A stretch of DNA of 64,000 nucleotides, from the NCBI RefSeq assembly GCF_032598905.1, contig NZ_CP122458.1:1984001-2048000 (forward strand). Direction: 5' to 3'. The stretch is from Streptomyces sp. 11x1 (GTDB lineage: Bacteria; Actinomycetota; Actinomycetes; Streptomycetales; Streptomycetaceae). Position numbers and translations under genes: made by a program. The notes beneath the pieces were generated by a model. The model saw nothing but the letters and a program-made list of their open reading frames with translations, made no database searches and was not told the DNA's origin. Below, piece by piece: positions 26,466 to 35,794 of the stretch. How positions within the stretch are numbered: position 1 is the first letter of the stretch; each line of letters starts with the position of its first letter.

Positions 26466-27728
26466 TCAGTCCCAGGGCAGGCTGGCGCGCACCGCGAAGC
26501 CGCCGTCCTCCTCGGGGCCGTGGTCCAGGCGGCCCCCGGCCAGCGTGGCGCGTTCGGTGAGGCCGATGAGGCCCTGCCCGGAGCCGGGCACCGGCGGGAC
26601 CTCCCCCGGGGGCGCGCAGTTGCGTACGGAGAGGGTGAGTCCGTCGCCCGGGGCGCCCGTGACGGTGACGGTGACCTCGGCGCCGGGGGCGTGCTTGCGG
26701 GCGTTGGTCAGGCATTCCTGGGCGATGCGGTAGGCGGTGCGGCCGACGGAGGTGGGGACGGCGGCGCGGTCGGTGACGTGCTGGTCGAGGACGACCTTCA
26801 TCCCGGCCTCACGGCACTCGGAGACGAGGGTGTCGAGCGCGGCCAGGGTCGGCTGGGGACGGCCCGCGTCGTCGGCATCGCCCGCGCGGAGCACCCCGAT
26901 GATCTCCCGCAGGTCCTGAAGCGCCTCGTGGGCGCTCTCCCGGATGACGCCCGCCGCGCGGACGATCTCGGCCCGCGGCGCGTCGGGCCGGAACTCCAGC
27001 GCGCCCGCGTGGACGCTCAGCAGCGTCAGGCGGTGCGCCAGGACGTCGTGCATCTCGCGCGCGATGGCCTCCCGGGCGAGCCGTTGCGCCTGTTCGGCCC
27101 GGAGTGCCGCCTCGGTCTCGGCACGTCGGGCGCGGTCCCGGAAGCTCAGCATGAGCTGCCGCTTGGAGCGCACGAACATGCCCCAGCCGACGATCGCGGC
27201 GGTGAGGACGAAGACGAGGAGGACCGCCCAGGGGTAGGGGACGTCGGGGTCGGGGCGCAGCCAGAAGAAGAGCGGGGTCAGCAGCAGGGACACGCCGCCG
27301 ATCCAGGCCACGTACCGGAAGGGCCGGTGCACGGTGAGGGTGAAGAAGGCGATCAGACCGGCGCCGCCCGCGGTGTTCGACACGAAGCAGACGGGGACCA
27401 TCGCCACGGCGAGGCCGACCGTCCAACGTCTGCGCAGCCAGACGGCGGCGCAGGCGAGCGCGCCCAGCACCTGGTCGAACGCGGCGAAGGCCGGCGGCAG
27501 GTCGGGTTCGTTCCTGACGGTGTCCGCGCCCAGGAGGCCGAGGAACACGGCCAGCAGGAAGCAGGTGAAGTCGACGGCCCAGTCGCGGGCGGTGCGTCTG
27601 GGCGGCCGTCCGGGTCGGCCGTCCGCGGTGTCGGGGCCGGAGTCGAGGAGGGCCGACGGCAGCAGCCAGTTCCGCCCCGGGAAGTTCGGGGGCTCGGGTA
27701 CCGTCTTGTCACCGCTCACGGTCGACAA
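26466..27728 (-). CDS. Sensor histidine kinase, HisKA_3 (NarX/DesK) type
   Basis: A 420-residue membrane kinase. Five or so hydrophobic segments (residues about 50-195) precede a dimerisation helix with the phosphorylated His in REMHDVLAHRLTLLSVH. The ATP domain has CLTNARKHAPGAEV and GQGLIGLTERATLAGGRLDH. It pairs by type with the NarL-like regulator at 23481-24155. The start is unsure: TTG 27728 or GTG 27719 (SGDKTVPEP); neither has a clear ribosome site. The signal it senses is unknown. Confidence 0.92.
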   Translation of the reverse strand: MSTVSGDKTVPEPPNFPGRNWLLPSALLDSGPDTADGRPGRPPRRTARDWAVDFTCFLLAVFLGLLGADTVRNEPDLPPAFAAFDQVLGALACAAVWLRRRWTVGLAVAMVPVCFVSNTAGGAGLIAFFTLTVHRPFRYVAWIGGVSLLLTPLFFWLRPDPDVPYPWAVLLVFVLTAAIVGWGMFVRSKRQLMLSFRDRARRAETEAALRAEQAQRLAREAIAREMHDVLAHRLTLLSVHAGALEFRPDAPRAEIVRAAGVIRESAHEALQDLREIIGVLRAGDADDAGRPQPTLAALDTLVSECREAGMKVVLDQHVTDRAAVPTSVGRTAYRIAQECLTNARKHAPGAEVTVTVTGAPGDGLTLSVRNCAPPGEVPPVPGSGQGLIGLTERATLAGGRLDHGPEEDGGFAVRASLPWD

Positions 27729-27898
27729 ATCTATGGGGAGCCGGGTCCCGCCACCTCCCCTACGGCGGTGATCACGACCGAAGTCGTGGCGCCGTCGACT
27801 TTCGGCTGTGCGTCGCGCCGAGGATCGGTACTCCCGTCGCGCGGACCTCGCCCCGCGGCCGATGAACGTGGGGGGACCGCGGGGCGAGGATCCTGGAC

Positions 27899-28102
27899 AT
27901 GAAGGAGCTGTTGGAGTTTCTCGGGTTCATCGCCCTGCTGCAGGGCACCGGCGGTCTGGTGTACGAACTCACCGGCAAGCTGAGGTGGGGGGTGACGCAG
28001 CGGTGGAGCGCCCTGGAAGGCTACGAGATCTATGTGAGCATCGCGCTGATCGTCCTGGCGATCGCCCTGTTCGCGGCGGCGGAGAGCCGGAGGTCCCGTT
28101 GA
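27899..28102 (+). CDS. Small two-helix membrane protein
   Basis: A 67-residue protein from ATG 27899 with two hydrophobic segments (FLGFIALLQGTGGLVYEL and IYVSIALIVLAIALFAAA) and a positive end (ESRRSR). No conserved motif is recognised. A perfect 18-bp hairpin just after the stop supports it as a real gene. It diverges from the histidine kinase. Confidence 0.7.
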   Translation: MKELLEFLGFIALLQGTGGLVYELTGKLRWGVTQRWSALEGYEIYVSIALIVLAIALFAAAESRRSR

Positions 28103-28109
28103 CCGGTGA

Positions 28110-28155
28110 CCGCGCGACCGTCCGTCCGGTGGGGGAAGGACGGACGGTCGCGCGG
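28110..28155. terminator. Bidirectional terminator, 18-bp stem
   Basis: CCGCGCGACCGTCCGTCC, a 10-base loop, and the exact complement at 28138-28155. It lies between the convergent small membrane protein and RNase genes. Confidence 0.92.
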
Positions 28156-28172
28156 GGTGTTGGCCGGCCTGG

Positions 28173-28559
28173 TCAGCAGTCGTGGTCGACCAGGTCGAAG
28201 GACGCGTAGTGGTCGGCGGTGTAGTAGTCCTCCTCGTGGGCCTGACCGGTGACGATGCGGCGGGCGCCGCGGGTGGAGGAGCCGGGGGTCTTCACCGTGT
28301 ACTCGTGGTAGTAACCGGTGGACCGCGACGGTAGGACGCGCTCACGGTTCTGGAAGACGCTGCCGTCCTGCGCGTACGGGTAGGGGCCGCCCCGCGCGAT
28401 CAGGTCGAGCGTGGTGTGCGCCTGCGACGGCAGGTCGCTGTAGCAGATGCTGCCGACCGCCGCGGCCGCCGGTGTGGCCGTGACGGTGCCGCCGACGAGG
28501 AGGGCGGACAGGAGGGCGGCCGCCACTCCGATGCGTGGTGCTCGTGGGGGGAATCGCAT
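28173..28559 (-). CDS. Secreted guanyl-specific ribonuclease, RNase Sa type
   Basis: A 128-residue precursor. A signal peptide (VAAALLSALLVGGT, cut near PAAAA) precedes a mature enzyme of about 96 residues. It matches RNase Sa closely: DLPSQAHTTLDLIARGGPYP, VFQNRERVLP, the catalytic Glu in YYHEYTV, the Arg pair in ARRIV, and the catalytic His in ADHYASF. The two outer cysteines (SICYS and HDC) would form the usual disulfide. It cuts RNA after guanosine outside the cell. No barstar-like inhibitor gene lies next to it. Confidence 0.95.
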   Translation of the reverse strand: MRFPPRAPRIGVAAALLSALLVGGTVTATPAAAAVGSICYSDLPSQAHTTLDLIARGGPYPYAQDGSVFQNRERVLPSRSTGYYHEYTVKTPGSSTRGARRIVTGQAHEEDYYTADHYASFDLVDHDC

Positions 28560-28704
28560 GGCCTCATGATGACGCGCGTAGACAGTGACATGTCAATGAC
28601 AAGTTCCATGATTTTCCGGGCACGTCCGTTAAGTTTTCCGGGAGTTAACCGGGACCGACGGGCCTGCCCGCGACCTTCACACCGCTGGCCGCGGGCGGGC
28701 CGGG

Positions 28705-28920
28705 CTAGGCCCTGTCGTCACATTCCCGCCTGCCCCGCGACGCCATGCACGCGCTCTCGACGCACCGTGCACCGACCCGAGTACGTCCGGTACGCGGGTC
28801 AGTGCCCGGCACGCCGATAGCACGCTCCCCCGGTCTCGGCTGCGCTCGACCGGGAGGTACCCCCACGACGCCGCCAGGCCGCCCTTCGGGCGACGACGGG
28901 AAGTTGACGACAGGGCCTAG
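28705..28920. mobile_element. MITE-like element with terminal inverted repeats
   Basis: CTAGGCCCTGTCGTCA (28705-28720) and its exact complement (28905-28920) bound 216 bases. The match extends to about 24 bp with two mismatches (TTCCCG). Inside is a copy of the 40-bp dispersed repeat. There is no transposase frame. The terminal CTAG supplies the stop codon of alc. A non-autonomous transposon is the simplest reading; the other bases of this intergenic stretch show no gene. Confidence 0.7.
28825..28864 (-). repeat. Dispersed inverted repeat of about 40 bp, third copy
   Basis: Read on the minus strand: GGGGGTACCTCCCGGTCGAG, then CGCAGCCGAGACCGGGGGAG. It differs from the copies at 7676 and 22121 by paired changes (CGGTC with GACC in place of CGCTC with GAGTG) that keep the stem. 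It is nested in the MITE-like element. Confidence 0.85.
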
Positions 28921-30047
28921 CCGCCCAGTTCCTGGTGGCGGGTCGACAGGCGGGTGCTGCCCTGGTCCGTCAGGGAGCCGAAGAGGCGGAGGCGGGAGAT
29001 GCCGCCGTCGGGGTAGATGTCGACGCGGGCGTGGGTGGCCAGGGCGGGGGCCGCGAGGACGAAGCGGTGGTTGGTGTCGGGCTGGAGGCGGGTGCGCGGG
29101 AGGACTTCCGTCCACTCGCCGTCGTCCCCGTCCCTCACCGAGACCGTGGCCCAGCCAGCCGCGTTGCCCTTGAGGTACGCCGTGTCGATCTCCAGGGCGC
29201 GGATCTCGGCCTGGGCGGCCAGGCGGTAGCGGATCCAGTCGTTGCCCTGGTCGCGACGGCGCCGGGTCTCCCAGCACTCGTGCATCACCCGGGCGCGGCC
29301 GGGCTGGATGGTGTTGGTGGCGGGCGAGTAGAAGAGGTTGGAGGCGTCCTCGGCCCGGCCGCCGTTCTCCAGGGCGACCACGTCGAAGGTGCCGAGAGCC
29401 GCGAGCCAGGCCGGGTCCGGTACGACCTCCCCGTGGACCCGGAGGCGGGCGATGCCGCCGTCGGGGTGCTGGTTCAGGCGGAGGTGGGTGAAGCGCTGCT
29501 CGACGGAGACGGCGAAGCCGTTGGCGGCGTGGCCGCCGACCGGGGTGCGCGGGACGAGCGTCGTCCACTTCACGTCGTCGGCGAGCAGTTCCTCCGGCGA
29601 CGGGGAACCGGCCACGCAGGCGCCCTCGACGGACACCGCCTGCGGGTAGTTGCCGCGGAAGTGGGCCGTGTCGACGACGATTCCCCGGATCACCCCGGGC
29701 GCGCCCAGGCGGATCAGCGCCCAGTCGTGGTCCTCGGCCGTCGGCCAGGGATGCTCGGCGGAGGCACCCCGGCGGCGGCGCGTCTCCCAGCCGTCCATGA
29801 CCTTGCCCTTGTGCCCGAAGTGCTCGGGGTCGAACTCGGCGCGCTCGGGCACCAGCAGGTTCTCCCGGTGGGCGAAGAACTCGTCGTTGGCGGCGATCAC
29901 ACCCGCGCCGAGCCTGCGGTCGGCGAGGTCGGCGTACTGGGTGAAGGGGAAGTCGGCGGTGCGGTAGTCCGCGTACGGGTCGCCGCCGCCGTAGGGGTTC
30001 GCGTCGCCGGTGAAGCTCGCGAGCGGGGTGTGGTGCTGCGCCGTCAC
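28917..30047 (-). CDS. alc: Allantoicase
   Basis: A 376-residue enzyme made of two related halves; each carries the family pattern (VMDGWETRRRRG in the first, VMHECWETRRRRDQGNDW in the second; DTAHFRGNYPQAV and DTAYLKGNAAGWA). It hydrolyses allantoate to ureidoglycolate and urea in purine breakdown. GTG start at 30047. allB lies 50 bases upstream on the same strand, so they form an operon. The stop codon lies in the inverted-repeat end of a MITE-like element. Confidence 0.96.
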   Translation of the reverse strand: MTAQHHTPLASFTGDANPYGGGDPYADYRTADFPFTQYADLADRRLGAGVIAANDEFFAHRENLLVPERAEFDPEHFGHKGKVMDGWETRRRRGASAEHPWPTAEDHDWALIRLGAPGVIRGIVVDTAHFRGNYPQAVSVEGACVAGSPSPEELLADDVKWTTLVPRTPVGGHAANGFAVSVEQRFTHLRLNQHPDGGIARLRVHGEVVPDPAWLAALGTFDVVALENGGRAEDASNLFYSPATNTIQPGRARVMHECWETRRRRDQGNDWIRYRLAAQAEIRALEIDTAYLKGNAAGWATVSVRDGDDGEWTEVLPRTRLQPDTNHRFVLAAPALATHARVDIYPDGGISRLRLFGSLTDQGSTRLSTRHQELGG

Positions 30048-30097
30048 GATGATCAGGTCTGCCTTTCGGTGGTGGCCGCCGCGGGTGCGTGGGTGAA

Positions 30098-31435
30098 TCA
30101 GGGTGTGCGGGTGAGGAGTTGTCCCTTCGGTTCGGTGAACTCGCCGTCGGCGACGATGCGTTCACCGTGCAGCCAGGTGGACTTGACCACGCCGTACAGG
30201 GTCTTGCCGGCGTAGGCGGTGACCCGGTTGCGGTGCTGGAGCGCGGCCGGGTCGACGGTGAAGGTCTCGTCCGGGGCGAGGACGGCGAAGTCGGCGTCGC
30301 GGCCGGGCTCGATGGCGCCCTTGCGGTCCAGTCCGACGAGGGCGGCCGTGCGGGTGGACATCCAGCGGACCACGTCCTCCAGGCCGTGGCCGCGCCTGCG
30401 GGCCTCCGTCCAGACCGCCGCGAGGCTCAGCTGCAGGCCGGAGATGCCGCCCCAGGCGGTGGCGAAGTCGTCGGTCTTGAGGTCGGCGGTCGACGGGGAG
30501 TGGTCGGTGACCACACAGTCGATGGTGCCGTCCGCGAGGGCCTGCCAGAGGAGGTCCTGGTTGGCGGACTCCCGGATGGGCGGGCAGCACTTGAACTCGC
30601 TCGCCCCGTCCGGGACTTCCTCGGCCGTGAGGGTGAGGTAGTGCGGGCAGGTCTCCACGGTGATCCGTACGCCCTCCCGCTTCGCCTCGGCGATCAGCGG
30701 GAGGGCGTCGCTGGAGGAGAGGTGGAGCACGTGGACGCGTGCGTCGAGCCGCCGGGCCTGGGCGACGAGGGCCGCGATGGCGGTGTCCTCGGCGTCACGC
30801 GGGCGGGAGGCGAGGAAGTCGGCGTACCGGGGGCCGCCCTGCTGGGGAGCCGCGTCGAGGTGGTGGGGGTCCTCGGCGTGGACGATCAGCAGTCCGCCGA
30901 AGCCCGCGATCTCGGCCAGGGAGCGGGCGAGTCCGTCCTGGTCGAGGTGCGGGAACTCCTCCACGCCCGACGGCGACAGGAACGCCTTGAAGCCGAAGAC
31001 CCCGCTGTCGTGCAGCGGGCGCAGGTCCTTGACGTTGTCGGGCAGGGCGCCGCCCCAGAAGCCGACGTCGATGTGGGCCTTGTCGGCGGCGACCTCGCGC
31101 TTCGTACGGAGGTGGTCGACCGTGGTGGTCGGCGGGAGGGAGTTGAGAGGCATGTCGACGAGGGTGGTGATGCCTCCGGCCGCCGCCGCGCGGGTGGCGG
31201 TCCAGAAGCCCTCCCAGTGGGTGCGTCCGGGGTCGTTCACATGGACGTGGGTGTCGACGAGGCCGGGCAGCAGGACGTGGTCGCCGAGATCCTCCAGGCG
31301 CGCGCCGGACGGTATGTCGGCGTCGTGGGGGAGTACGGCCGTGATCCTGCCGTCGGCGACGGCGACCGCGGCGGGGCGCGATCCGTCGGGGGTGATGACG
31401 CGCGTCGAGCGCAACACCAATTCAGCCTCGGACAC
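30098..31435 (-). CDS. allB: Allantoinase
   Basis: A 445-residue cyclic amidohydrolase from GTG 31435, chosen for GAGAGGGG upstream. Metal ligands are all present: [10 protein letters not shown], the carboxylated Lys in [27 protein letters not shown] and the Asp in CVVTDHSPS. It opens the ring of allantoin to allantoate. It is co-transcribed with alc. Upstream are a tandem 20-bp repeat and a composite operator also found before aceB, so the divergent IclR regulator AllR probably controls it. Confidence 0.96.
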   Translation of the reverse strand: MSEAELVLRSTRVITPDGSRPAAVAVADGRITAVLPHDADIPSGARLEDLGDHVLLPGLVDTHVHVNDPGRTHWEGFWTATRAAAAGGITTLVDMPLNSLPPTTTVDHLRTKREVAADKAHIDVGFWGGALPDNVKDLRPLHDSGVFGFKAFLSPSGVEEFPHLDQDGLARSLAEIAGFGGLLIVHAEDPHHLDAAPQQGGPRYADFLASRPRDAEDTAIAALVAQARRLDARVHVLHLSSSDALPLIAEAKREGVRITVETCPHYLTLTAEEVPDGASEFKCCPPIRESANQDLLWQALADGTIDCVVTDHSPSTADLKTDDFATAWGGISGLQLSLAAVWTEARRRGHGLEDVVRWMSTRTAALVGLDRKGAIEPGRDADFAVLAPDETFTVDPAALQHRNRVTAYAGKTLYGVVKSTWLHGERIVADGEFTEPKGQLLTRTP

Positions 31436-31463
31436 CGGGACCCCTCTCGCCGTACCGCTCTTC

Positions 31464-31516
31464 ACTTCCGCTTAACGGTATTTACTTCCACGTAACGGAA
31501 TTCAACGTTCTGTTGA
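31464..31516. promoter_or_regulatory. Composite operator before allB
   Basis: Two 20-bp direct repeats (31464-31483, 31484-31503) share ACTTCC-N4-AACGG. The second contains the dyad TTCC-N7-GGAA (31486-31500). One base further is the inverted repeat TCAAC-N5-GTTGA (31502-31516). Read toward allB, TCAAC-GTTGA comes first, then TTCC-GGAA, in the same order as upstream of aceB (34015-34046). Confidence 0.7.
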
Positions 31517-31709
31517 AGGAGTTTTCACCCGCCTCGCGCCCCCGTCAAGGGCACACCCTCCACTCTGCCTCCCACGGCACGCATCCTGGTTGTTTTCACA
31601 AGACGGAATTACCATTCCACTGAGCAGAACTTAATGACGTACGAGCTCGTAGTCAACGAACTGCCGGGTAGGCTGCGACCTCGCCCGCCATCTCGAAAGG
31701 ACCGCGCCC

Positions 31710-32513
31710 GTGCCGATGTCCAGCGCCAGCGCCCACACGACCGACTCCGCCAAGTCGTCCTCCGGTGGTGTCCAGTCCCTCGAGCGCGCCTTCGATCTGC
31801 TGGAGCGGATGGCGGACGCCGGCGGCGAGGTGGGCCTGAGCGAGCTGTCCGCGAGCAGTGGCCTGCCGCTGCCGACGATCCACCGGCTGATGCGGACGCT
31901 GGTCGTCTGCGGCTACGTACGCCAGCAGTCCAACCGGCGCTACGCCCTCGGCCCGCGCCTGATCCGCCTCGGCGAGTCCGCGTCCCGGCTGCTCGGCACC
32001 TGGGCCCGCCCGTACCTGGCACGTCTCGTCGAGGAGACCGGCGAGACGGCGAACATGGCGCTGCTGGACGGCGACGAGATCGTCTACGTCGCCCAGGTGC
32101 CGTCCAAGCACTCGATGCGGATGTTCACCGAGGTGGGCCGCCGCGTCCTCCCCCACTCCACGGGGGTCGGCAAGGCGCTCCTCGCCGGCTTCCCGGCCGA
32201 CGAGGTGCGCGCGCTGCTGGCCCGTACGGGCATGCCGGCGGCCACGGACAAGACGATCACCACGCCCGAGGGCTTCCTGAGCGCCCTGGAGGACGTCCGC
32301 CGGCTGGGGTACGCGGTCGACGACAACGAACAGGAGATCGGCGTCCGCTGCCTCGCCGTCTCCGTCCCGGACTCCCCCACCGCCGCGGCTATTTCGATCT
32401 CCGGCCCGGCGGGACGCGTCACGGAGACGGCGACGGAACGAATCGTGCCGGTGCTGCAGCAGGTGGCGGTGGAACTGTCGGAGGCGCTGGCGAGTTCGGG
32501 CGCGGGCAGCTGA
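31710..32513 (+). CDS. allR: IclR-family regulator of allantoin use
   Basis: A 267-residue protein from GTG 31710 (AAAGGA eight bases upstream; ATG at 31716 is possible). The N-terminal winged helix is QSLERAFDLLERMADAGGEV and LSELSASSGLPLPTIHRLMR; the effector domain has RRVLPHSTGVGKALLAGF and DDNEQEIGVRCLAVSV, typical of IclR proteins that sense small acids such as glyoxylate or allantoate. It diverges from allB-alc. A regulator of this type, AllR, is known to repress allantoin genes in Streptomyces coelicolor. The ligand here is inferred. Confidence 0.92.
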   Translation: MPMSSASAHTTDSAKSSSGGVQSLERAFDLLERMADAGGEVGLSELSASSGLPLPTIHRLMRTLVVCGYVRQQSNRRYALGPRLIRLGESASRLLGTWARPYLARLVEETGETANMALLDGDEIVYVAQVPSKHSMRMFTEVGRRVLPHSTGVGKALLAGFPADEVRALLARTGMPAATDKTITTPEGFLSALEDVRRLGYAVDDNEQEIGVRCLAVSVPDSPTAAAISISGPAGRVTETATERIVPVLQQVAVELSEALASSGAGS

Positions 32514-32574
32514 GCGGCGGGCCGTCGGTCACGTCGGCGGGGGCGCCTTCGGGAACCTCGTCGGGTGCGGGTGC

Positions 32575-32691
32575 GTGGGCTGGTCGCGCAGTTCCCCGCG
32601 CCCTGAAGGATTCAGGCCCGGCGGGCCTGAAAAGGCTGGGGCGCAGCCCCGTCTTTTCAGGGGCGCGGGGAACTGCGCGACCAGCCCCCAC
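32575..32691. repeat. Long palindromic repeat, copy C
   Basis: Arms GGGCTGGTCGCGCAGTTCCC and the complement GGGAACTGCGCGACCAGCCC lie between the convergent allR and DUF5955-like genes. Arms are slightly unequal in length. The tail after it (to about 32760) matches the tail of copy B but lacks the 40-bp repeat. Confidence 0.9.
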
Positions 32692-32772
32692 CGAAGGGAC
32701 GTCTGGGGGTCAAAGGGGCGCAGCCCCTGAGGATGGGACGGGCAGGGGCGGCGGGGGCGGAAGAAGCGACGG

Positions 32773-33087
32773 TCACCGACGAGGCGGCTCCCCGAACAAC
32801 TCCACCGCCGTACGCACATCCGCCAACCCCTTCGCCAACGCACTCACCGACCCGATCGACCCCGCGATCAGCAACAGCGAGCGCCGCAACCGCGGAACCT
32901 CCGGCATCCCGGTGACGGCCATCGCCGCGAGCGCCGCCAGCTCGTCCTCCGCTATGCCCCGGTCGGGAAACTCCGCCGGATGCGCGGCCAGTTCACGACG
33001 CAGCCGGGACACGGCCGAGCTCAGCTCCGCCACTCTCGGATCCTCGTCACCGCCGGTCACTGGCCTCTGCCCCAAGCTCCGCAACAC
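32773..33087 (-). CDS. DUF5955-like small protein
   Basis: A 104-residue protein from GTG 33087, chosen because GGGGAGAGGG directly precedes it; ATG 33129 has no such site. The conserved part is DPRVAELSSAVSRLRRELAA, IAEDELAALAAMAV, then a hydrophobic SLLLIAGSIGSVSALAKGLA. It fits the Streptomyces DUF5955 family by memory of its sequence. No enzymatic motif is visible. The function is unknown. Confidence 0.75.
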   Translation of the reverse strand: MLRSLGQRPVTGGDEDPRVAELSSAVSRLRRELAAHPAEFPDRGIAEDELAALAAMAVTGMPEVPRLRRSLLLIAGSIGSVSALAKGLADVRTAVELFGEPPRR

Positions 33088-33323
33088 AGCCCTCTCCCCC
33101 CCTCGCCCACGCCTTCGTGCACGAGTCATGGCCGTGCGACGGCGCACGGCCGCCCGCCCCGTGGCGTCGGTCGGGCGCCGGGGGTGGCGCGGGCCAGTAA
33201 ACGCCAATCGGTGTGGCGAGCGCCACCACGGGGACCGAAATTCAGTCCCCGGGCACCACAAAGACGGCACCCGGTCCGTGGGGCTTCACGGGACGCCCCC
33301 GCCCGGTCGGGTATGCAGGGGAC

Positions 33324-33965
33324 ATGACGCACCACCAGTCCCGTGACACCGCCCCTGACCCGGCCCGCCCGGCGTCCGAGAGCGTGATCGTCGGCCTGCT
33401 GCTGGCCGCCGGTGGCGGGCGGCGCCTCGGCGGTCGCCCCAAGGCCCTGCTCACCCACCGCGGCCGCCCGTTGGTCGAACACGCGGTCGGCGTACTGCGG
33501 GCGGGCGGCTGCACCCGGGTCCATGTGGTCCTCGGCGCGGAGTCGTCGGCCGTGCGCGCCCGCGCCGACCTGCCCGGCTGCGTGCTGGTCGACAATCCGG
33601 ACTGGGCCGAGGGGATGGGCTCCTCGCTGCGAGCCGGACTGGAGTCACTGACGGGGACGGGAGCGGACGCCGCCCTGGTGTCGCTGGTGGACCAGCCGGG
33701 CATCGGGCCGGAGGCGGTGGCCCGCGTCCTCGCCGCGCACGGTTCGCGCGGGTCGCTCGTGGCGGCCGCGTACGACGGCGTGCGGGGCCACCCCGTCCTC
33801 TTCGGCGCCGACCACTGGGCCGGCATCACCGCCACCGCCACCGGCGACCGAGGGGCCCGCGTCTATCTGAAGGAGCACGGCGACACGATCACCCTCGTCG
33901 AGTGCGGGGACGTGGCACGGCCGTACGACATCGACACCGAGGCGGACCTCGTCCACCTTGAGTGA
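33324..33965 (+). CDS. MocA-like nucleotidyltransferase
   Basis: A 213-residue GT-A fold protein. It has the NTP motif GLLLAAGGGRRLGGRPKALL, DNPDWAEGMGSSLRAGL and LVSLVDQPG with the metal-binding Asp, then GVRGHPVLFG. This is the pattern of MocA, which adds CMP to molybdopterin for xanthine dehydrogenase-type enzymes, and of MobA relatives. The neighbouring purine-catabolic genes would make MocA sensible, but no xanthine dehydrogenase is in the window. ATG 33324 has AGGGGA upstream. Confidence 0.85.
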   Translation: MTHHQSRDTAPDPARPASESVIVGLLLAAGGGRRLGGRPKALLTHRGRPLVEHAVGVLRAGGCTRVHVVLGAESSAVRARADLPGCVLVDNPDWAEGMGSSLRAGLESLTGTGADAALVSLVDQPGIGPEAVARVLAAHGSRGSLVAAAYDGVRGHPVLFGADHWAGITATATGDRGARVYLKEHGDTITLVECGDVARPYDIDTEADLVHLE

Positions 33966-34014
33966 ACAGGGTGACACTCAGCGCCACCCTGCCTCGACCC
34001 GAAGAATCTCGACA

Positions 34015-34046
34015 TCAACAAAACATTGAACTTCCACCATGAGGAA
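34015..34046 (+). promoter_or_regulatory. Composite operator before aceB
   Basis: TCAAC-N5-ATTGA (34015-34029) and, two bases later, TTCC-N7-GGAA (34032-34046). Sequence, order and spacing match the site before allB in the direction of transcription; shared text is TCAACARAACRTTGAA then TTCC. AllR probably acts here too. Confidence 0.65.
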
Positions 34047-34152
34047 ACTACTATCCACAGCTCAGAAGGGTCCCGCCCATCCGGGGGCGCCCACAGCCCG
34101 ACCCGGGTCGACTGACACCCGGTGCCACGCCCGCTGAAGGAAGTGACAGCTC

Positions 34153-35793
34153 ATGTCCGCACCAGCGCCGTCCCCGCTGGCCATCGTCGACGCCGAGCCC
34201 CTGCCCCGTCAGGACGAGGTCCTCACCCCCGCCGCCCTCGCCTTCGTGGCCGAGCTGCACCGCCGGTTCACCCCCCGACGTGACGAGCTGCTGGCCCGCC
34301 GCGCGGAGCGGCGCGCCGAGATCGCCCGCACCTCCACGCTCGACTTCCTCCCGGAGACCGCCGCGATCCGCGCCGACGACTCCTGGAAGGTGGCCCCCTC
34401 CCCGGCCGCCTTGGACGACCGCCGTGTCGAGATCACCGGCCCCACCGACCGCAAGATGACGATCAACGCCCTGAACTCGGGGGCGAAGATCTGGCTCGCG
34501 GACTTCGAGGACGCCTCCGCGCCCACCTGGGAGAACGTGGTCCTCGGCCAGGTGAACATGGCCGACGCCTACACCCGGAACATCGACTTCACCGACGAGC
34601 GCACCGGCAAGTCCTACGCGCTGCGCCCGAACGAGGAGCTGGCGACGGTCGTCATGCGCCCGCGCGGCTGGCACCTCGACGAGCGCCACCTCGTCGACAG
34701 CGTCGGCGACGGCCGGGCGGTGCCCGGCGCGCTCGTCGACTTCGGGCTGTACTTCTTCCACAATGCCCAGCGCCTGCTGGACCTCGGCAAGGGCCCGTAC
34801 TTCTACCTCCCCAAGACGGAGTCCCACCTGGAGGCCCGCCTCTGGAACGAGGTGTTCGTCTTCGCGCAGGACCACCTCGGCATCCCCCAGGGCACGGTCC
34901 GCGCCACCGTCCTCATCGAGACGATCACGGCCGCGTACGAGATGGAGGAGATCCTCTACGAACTCCGCGACCACGCCTCGGGGTTGAACGCGGGCCGCTG
35001 GGACTACCTCTTCTCCATCGTGAAGAACTTCCGTGACGGCGGCGCCAAGTTCGTCCTCCCGGACCGCAACGCGGTGACGATGACCGCCCCGTTCATGCGC
35101 GCGTACACCGAACTCCTCGTCCGCACCTGCCACAAGCGCGGCGCGCACGCGATCGGCGGCATGGCCGCCTTCATCCCGTCGCGCCGCGACGAGGAGGTCA
35201 ACAAGGTCGCGTTCGAGAAGGTCAAGGCCGACAAGGACCGTGAGGCGAACGACGGCTTCGACGGCTCCTGGGTGGCCCACCCTGACCTGGTCCCGATCGC
35301 CATGGCCTCCTTCGACGCCGTCCTCGGCGACAAGCCCCACCAGAAGGACCGCCTCCGCGACGACGTCGACGTCAAGGCCGGCGATCTGATCGCCGTCGAC
35401 TCCCTCGACGCCAGGCCGACGTACGCCGGACTCGTCAACGCCGTCCAGGTCGGCATCCGTTACATCGAGGCCTGGCTGCGCGGCCTCGGCGCCGTCGCCA
35501 TCTTCAACCTGATGGAGGACGCGGCCACCGCCGAGATCTCCCGCTCCCAGATCTGGCAGTGGATCAACGCGGGCGTCGAGTTCGAGCGCGACGGACAGAC
35601 GGTGAAGGCCACGCCGGAGCTGGCCCGCGAGGTCGCCGCCGAGGAACTCGCCAACCTGCGGGCCGAGTTGGGCGAGGAGGCGTTCGCCGCCGGGCACTGG
35701 CAGCAGGCCCACGACCTCCTGCTGGAGGTCTCCCTCGACGAGGACTACGTCGACTTCCTGACCCTGCCGGCGTACGAGCAGCTCAAGGGCTGA
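34153..35793 (+). CDS. aceB: Malate synthase A
   Basis: A 546-residue enzyme; length and motifs match the A-type family: [76 protein letters not shown] and [19 protein letters not shown]. It joins glyoxylate and acetyl-CoA to malate. Beside the allantoin genes it uses the glyoxylate released from ureidoglycolate. GGAAGTGA precedes ATG 34153. An AllR-like composite operator lies about 110 bases upstream. Its stop is one base from the stop of the convergent SelW-like gene. Confidence 0.97.
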   Translation: MSAPAPSPLAIVDAEPLPRQDEVLTPAALAFVAELHRRFTPRRDELLARRAERRAEIARTSTLDFLPETAAIRADDSWKVAPSPAALDDRRVEITGPTDRKMTINALNSGAKIWLADFEDASAPTWENVVLGQVNMADAYTRNIDFTDERTGKSYALRPNEELATVVMRPRGWHLDERHLVDSVGDGRAVPGALVDFGLYFFHNAQRLLDLGKGPYFYLPKTESHLEARLWNEVFVFAQDHLGIPQGTVRATVLIETITAAYEMEEILYELRDHASGLNAGRWDYLFSIVKNFRDGGAKFVLPDRNAVTMTAPFMRAYTELLVRTCHKRGAHAIGGMAAFIPSRRDEEVNKVAFEKVKADKDREANDGFDGSWVAHPDLVPIAMASFDAVLGDKPHQKDRLRDDVDVKAGDLIAVDSLDARPTYAGLVNAVQVGIRYIEAWLRGLGAVAIFNLMEDAATAEISRSQIWQWINAGVEFERDGQTVKATPELAREVAAEELANLRAELGEEAFAAGHWQQAHDLLLEVSLDEDYVDFLTLPAYEQLKG

Positions 35794-35794
35794 G

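Noticed and set aside
24238..26715. Minus-strand frame of 825 codons
   Set aside because: Arg/Pro-rich text that crosses the aldo/keto reductase and other genes; no family likeness.
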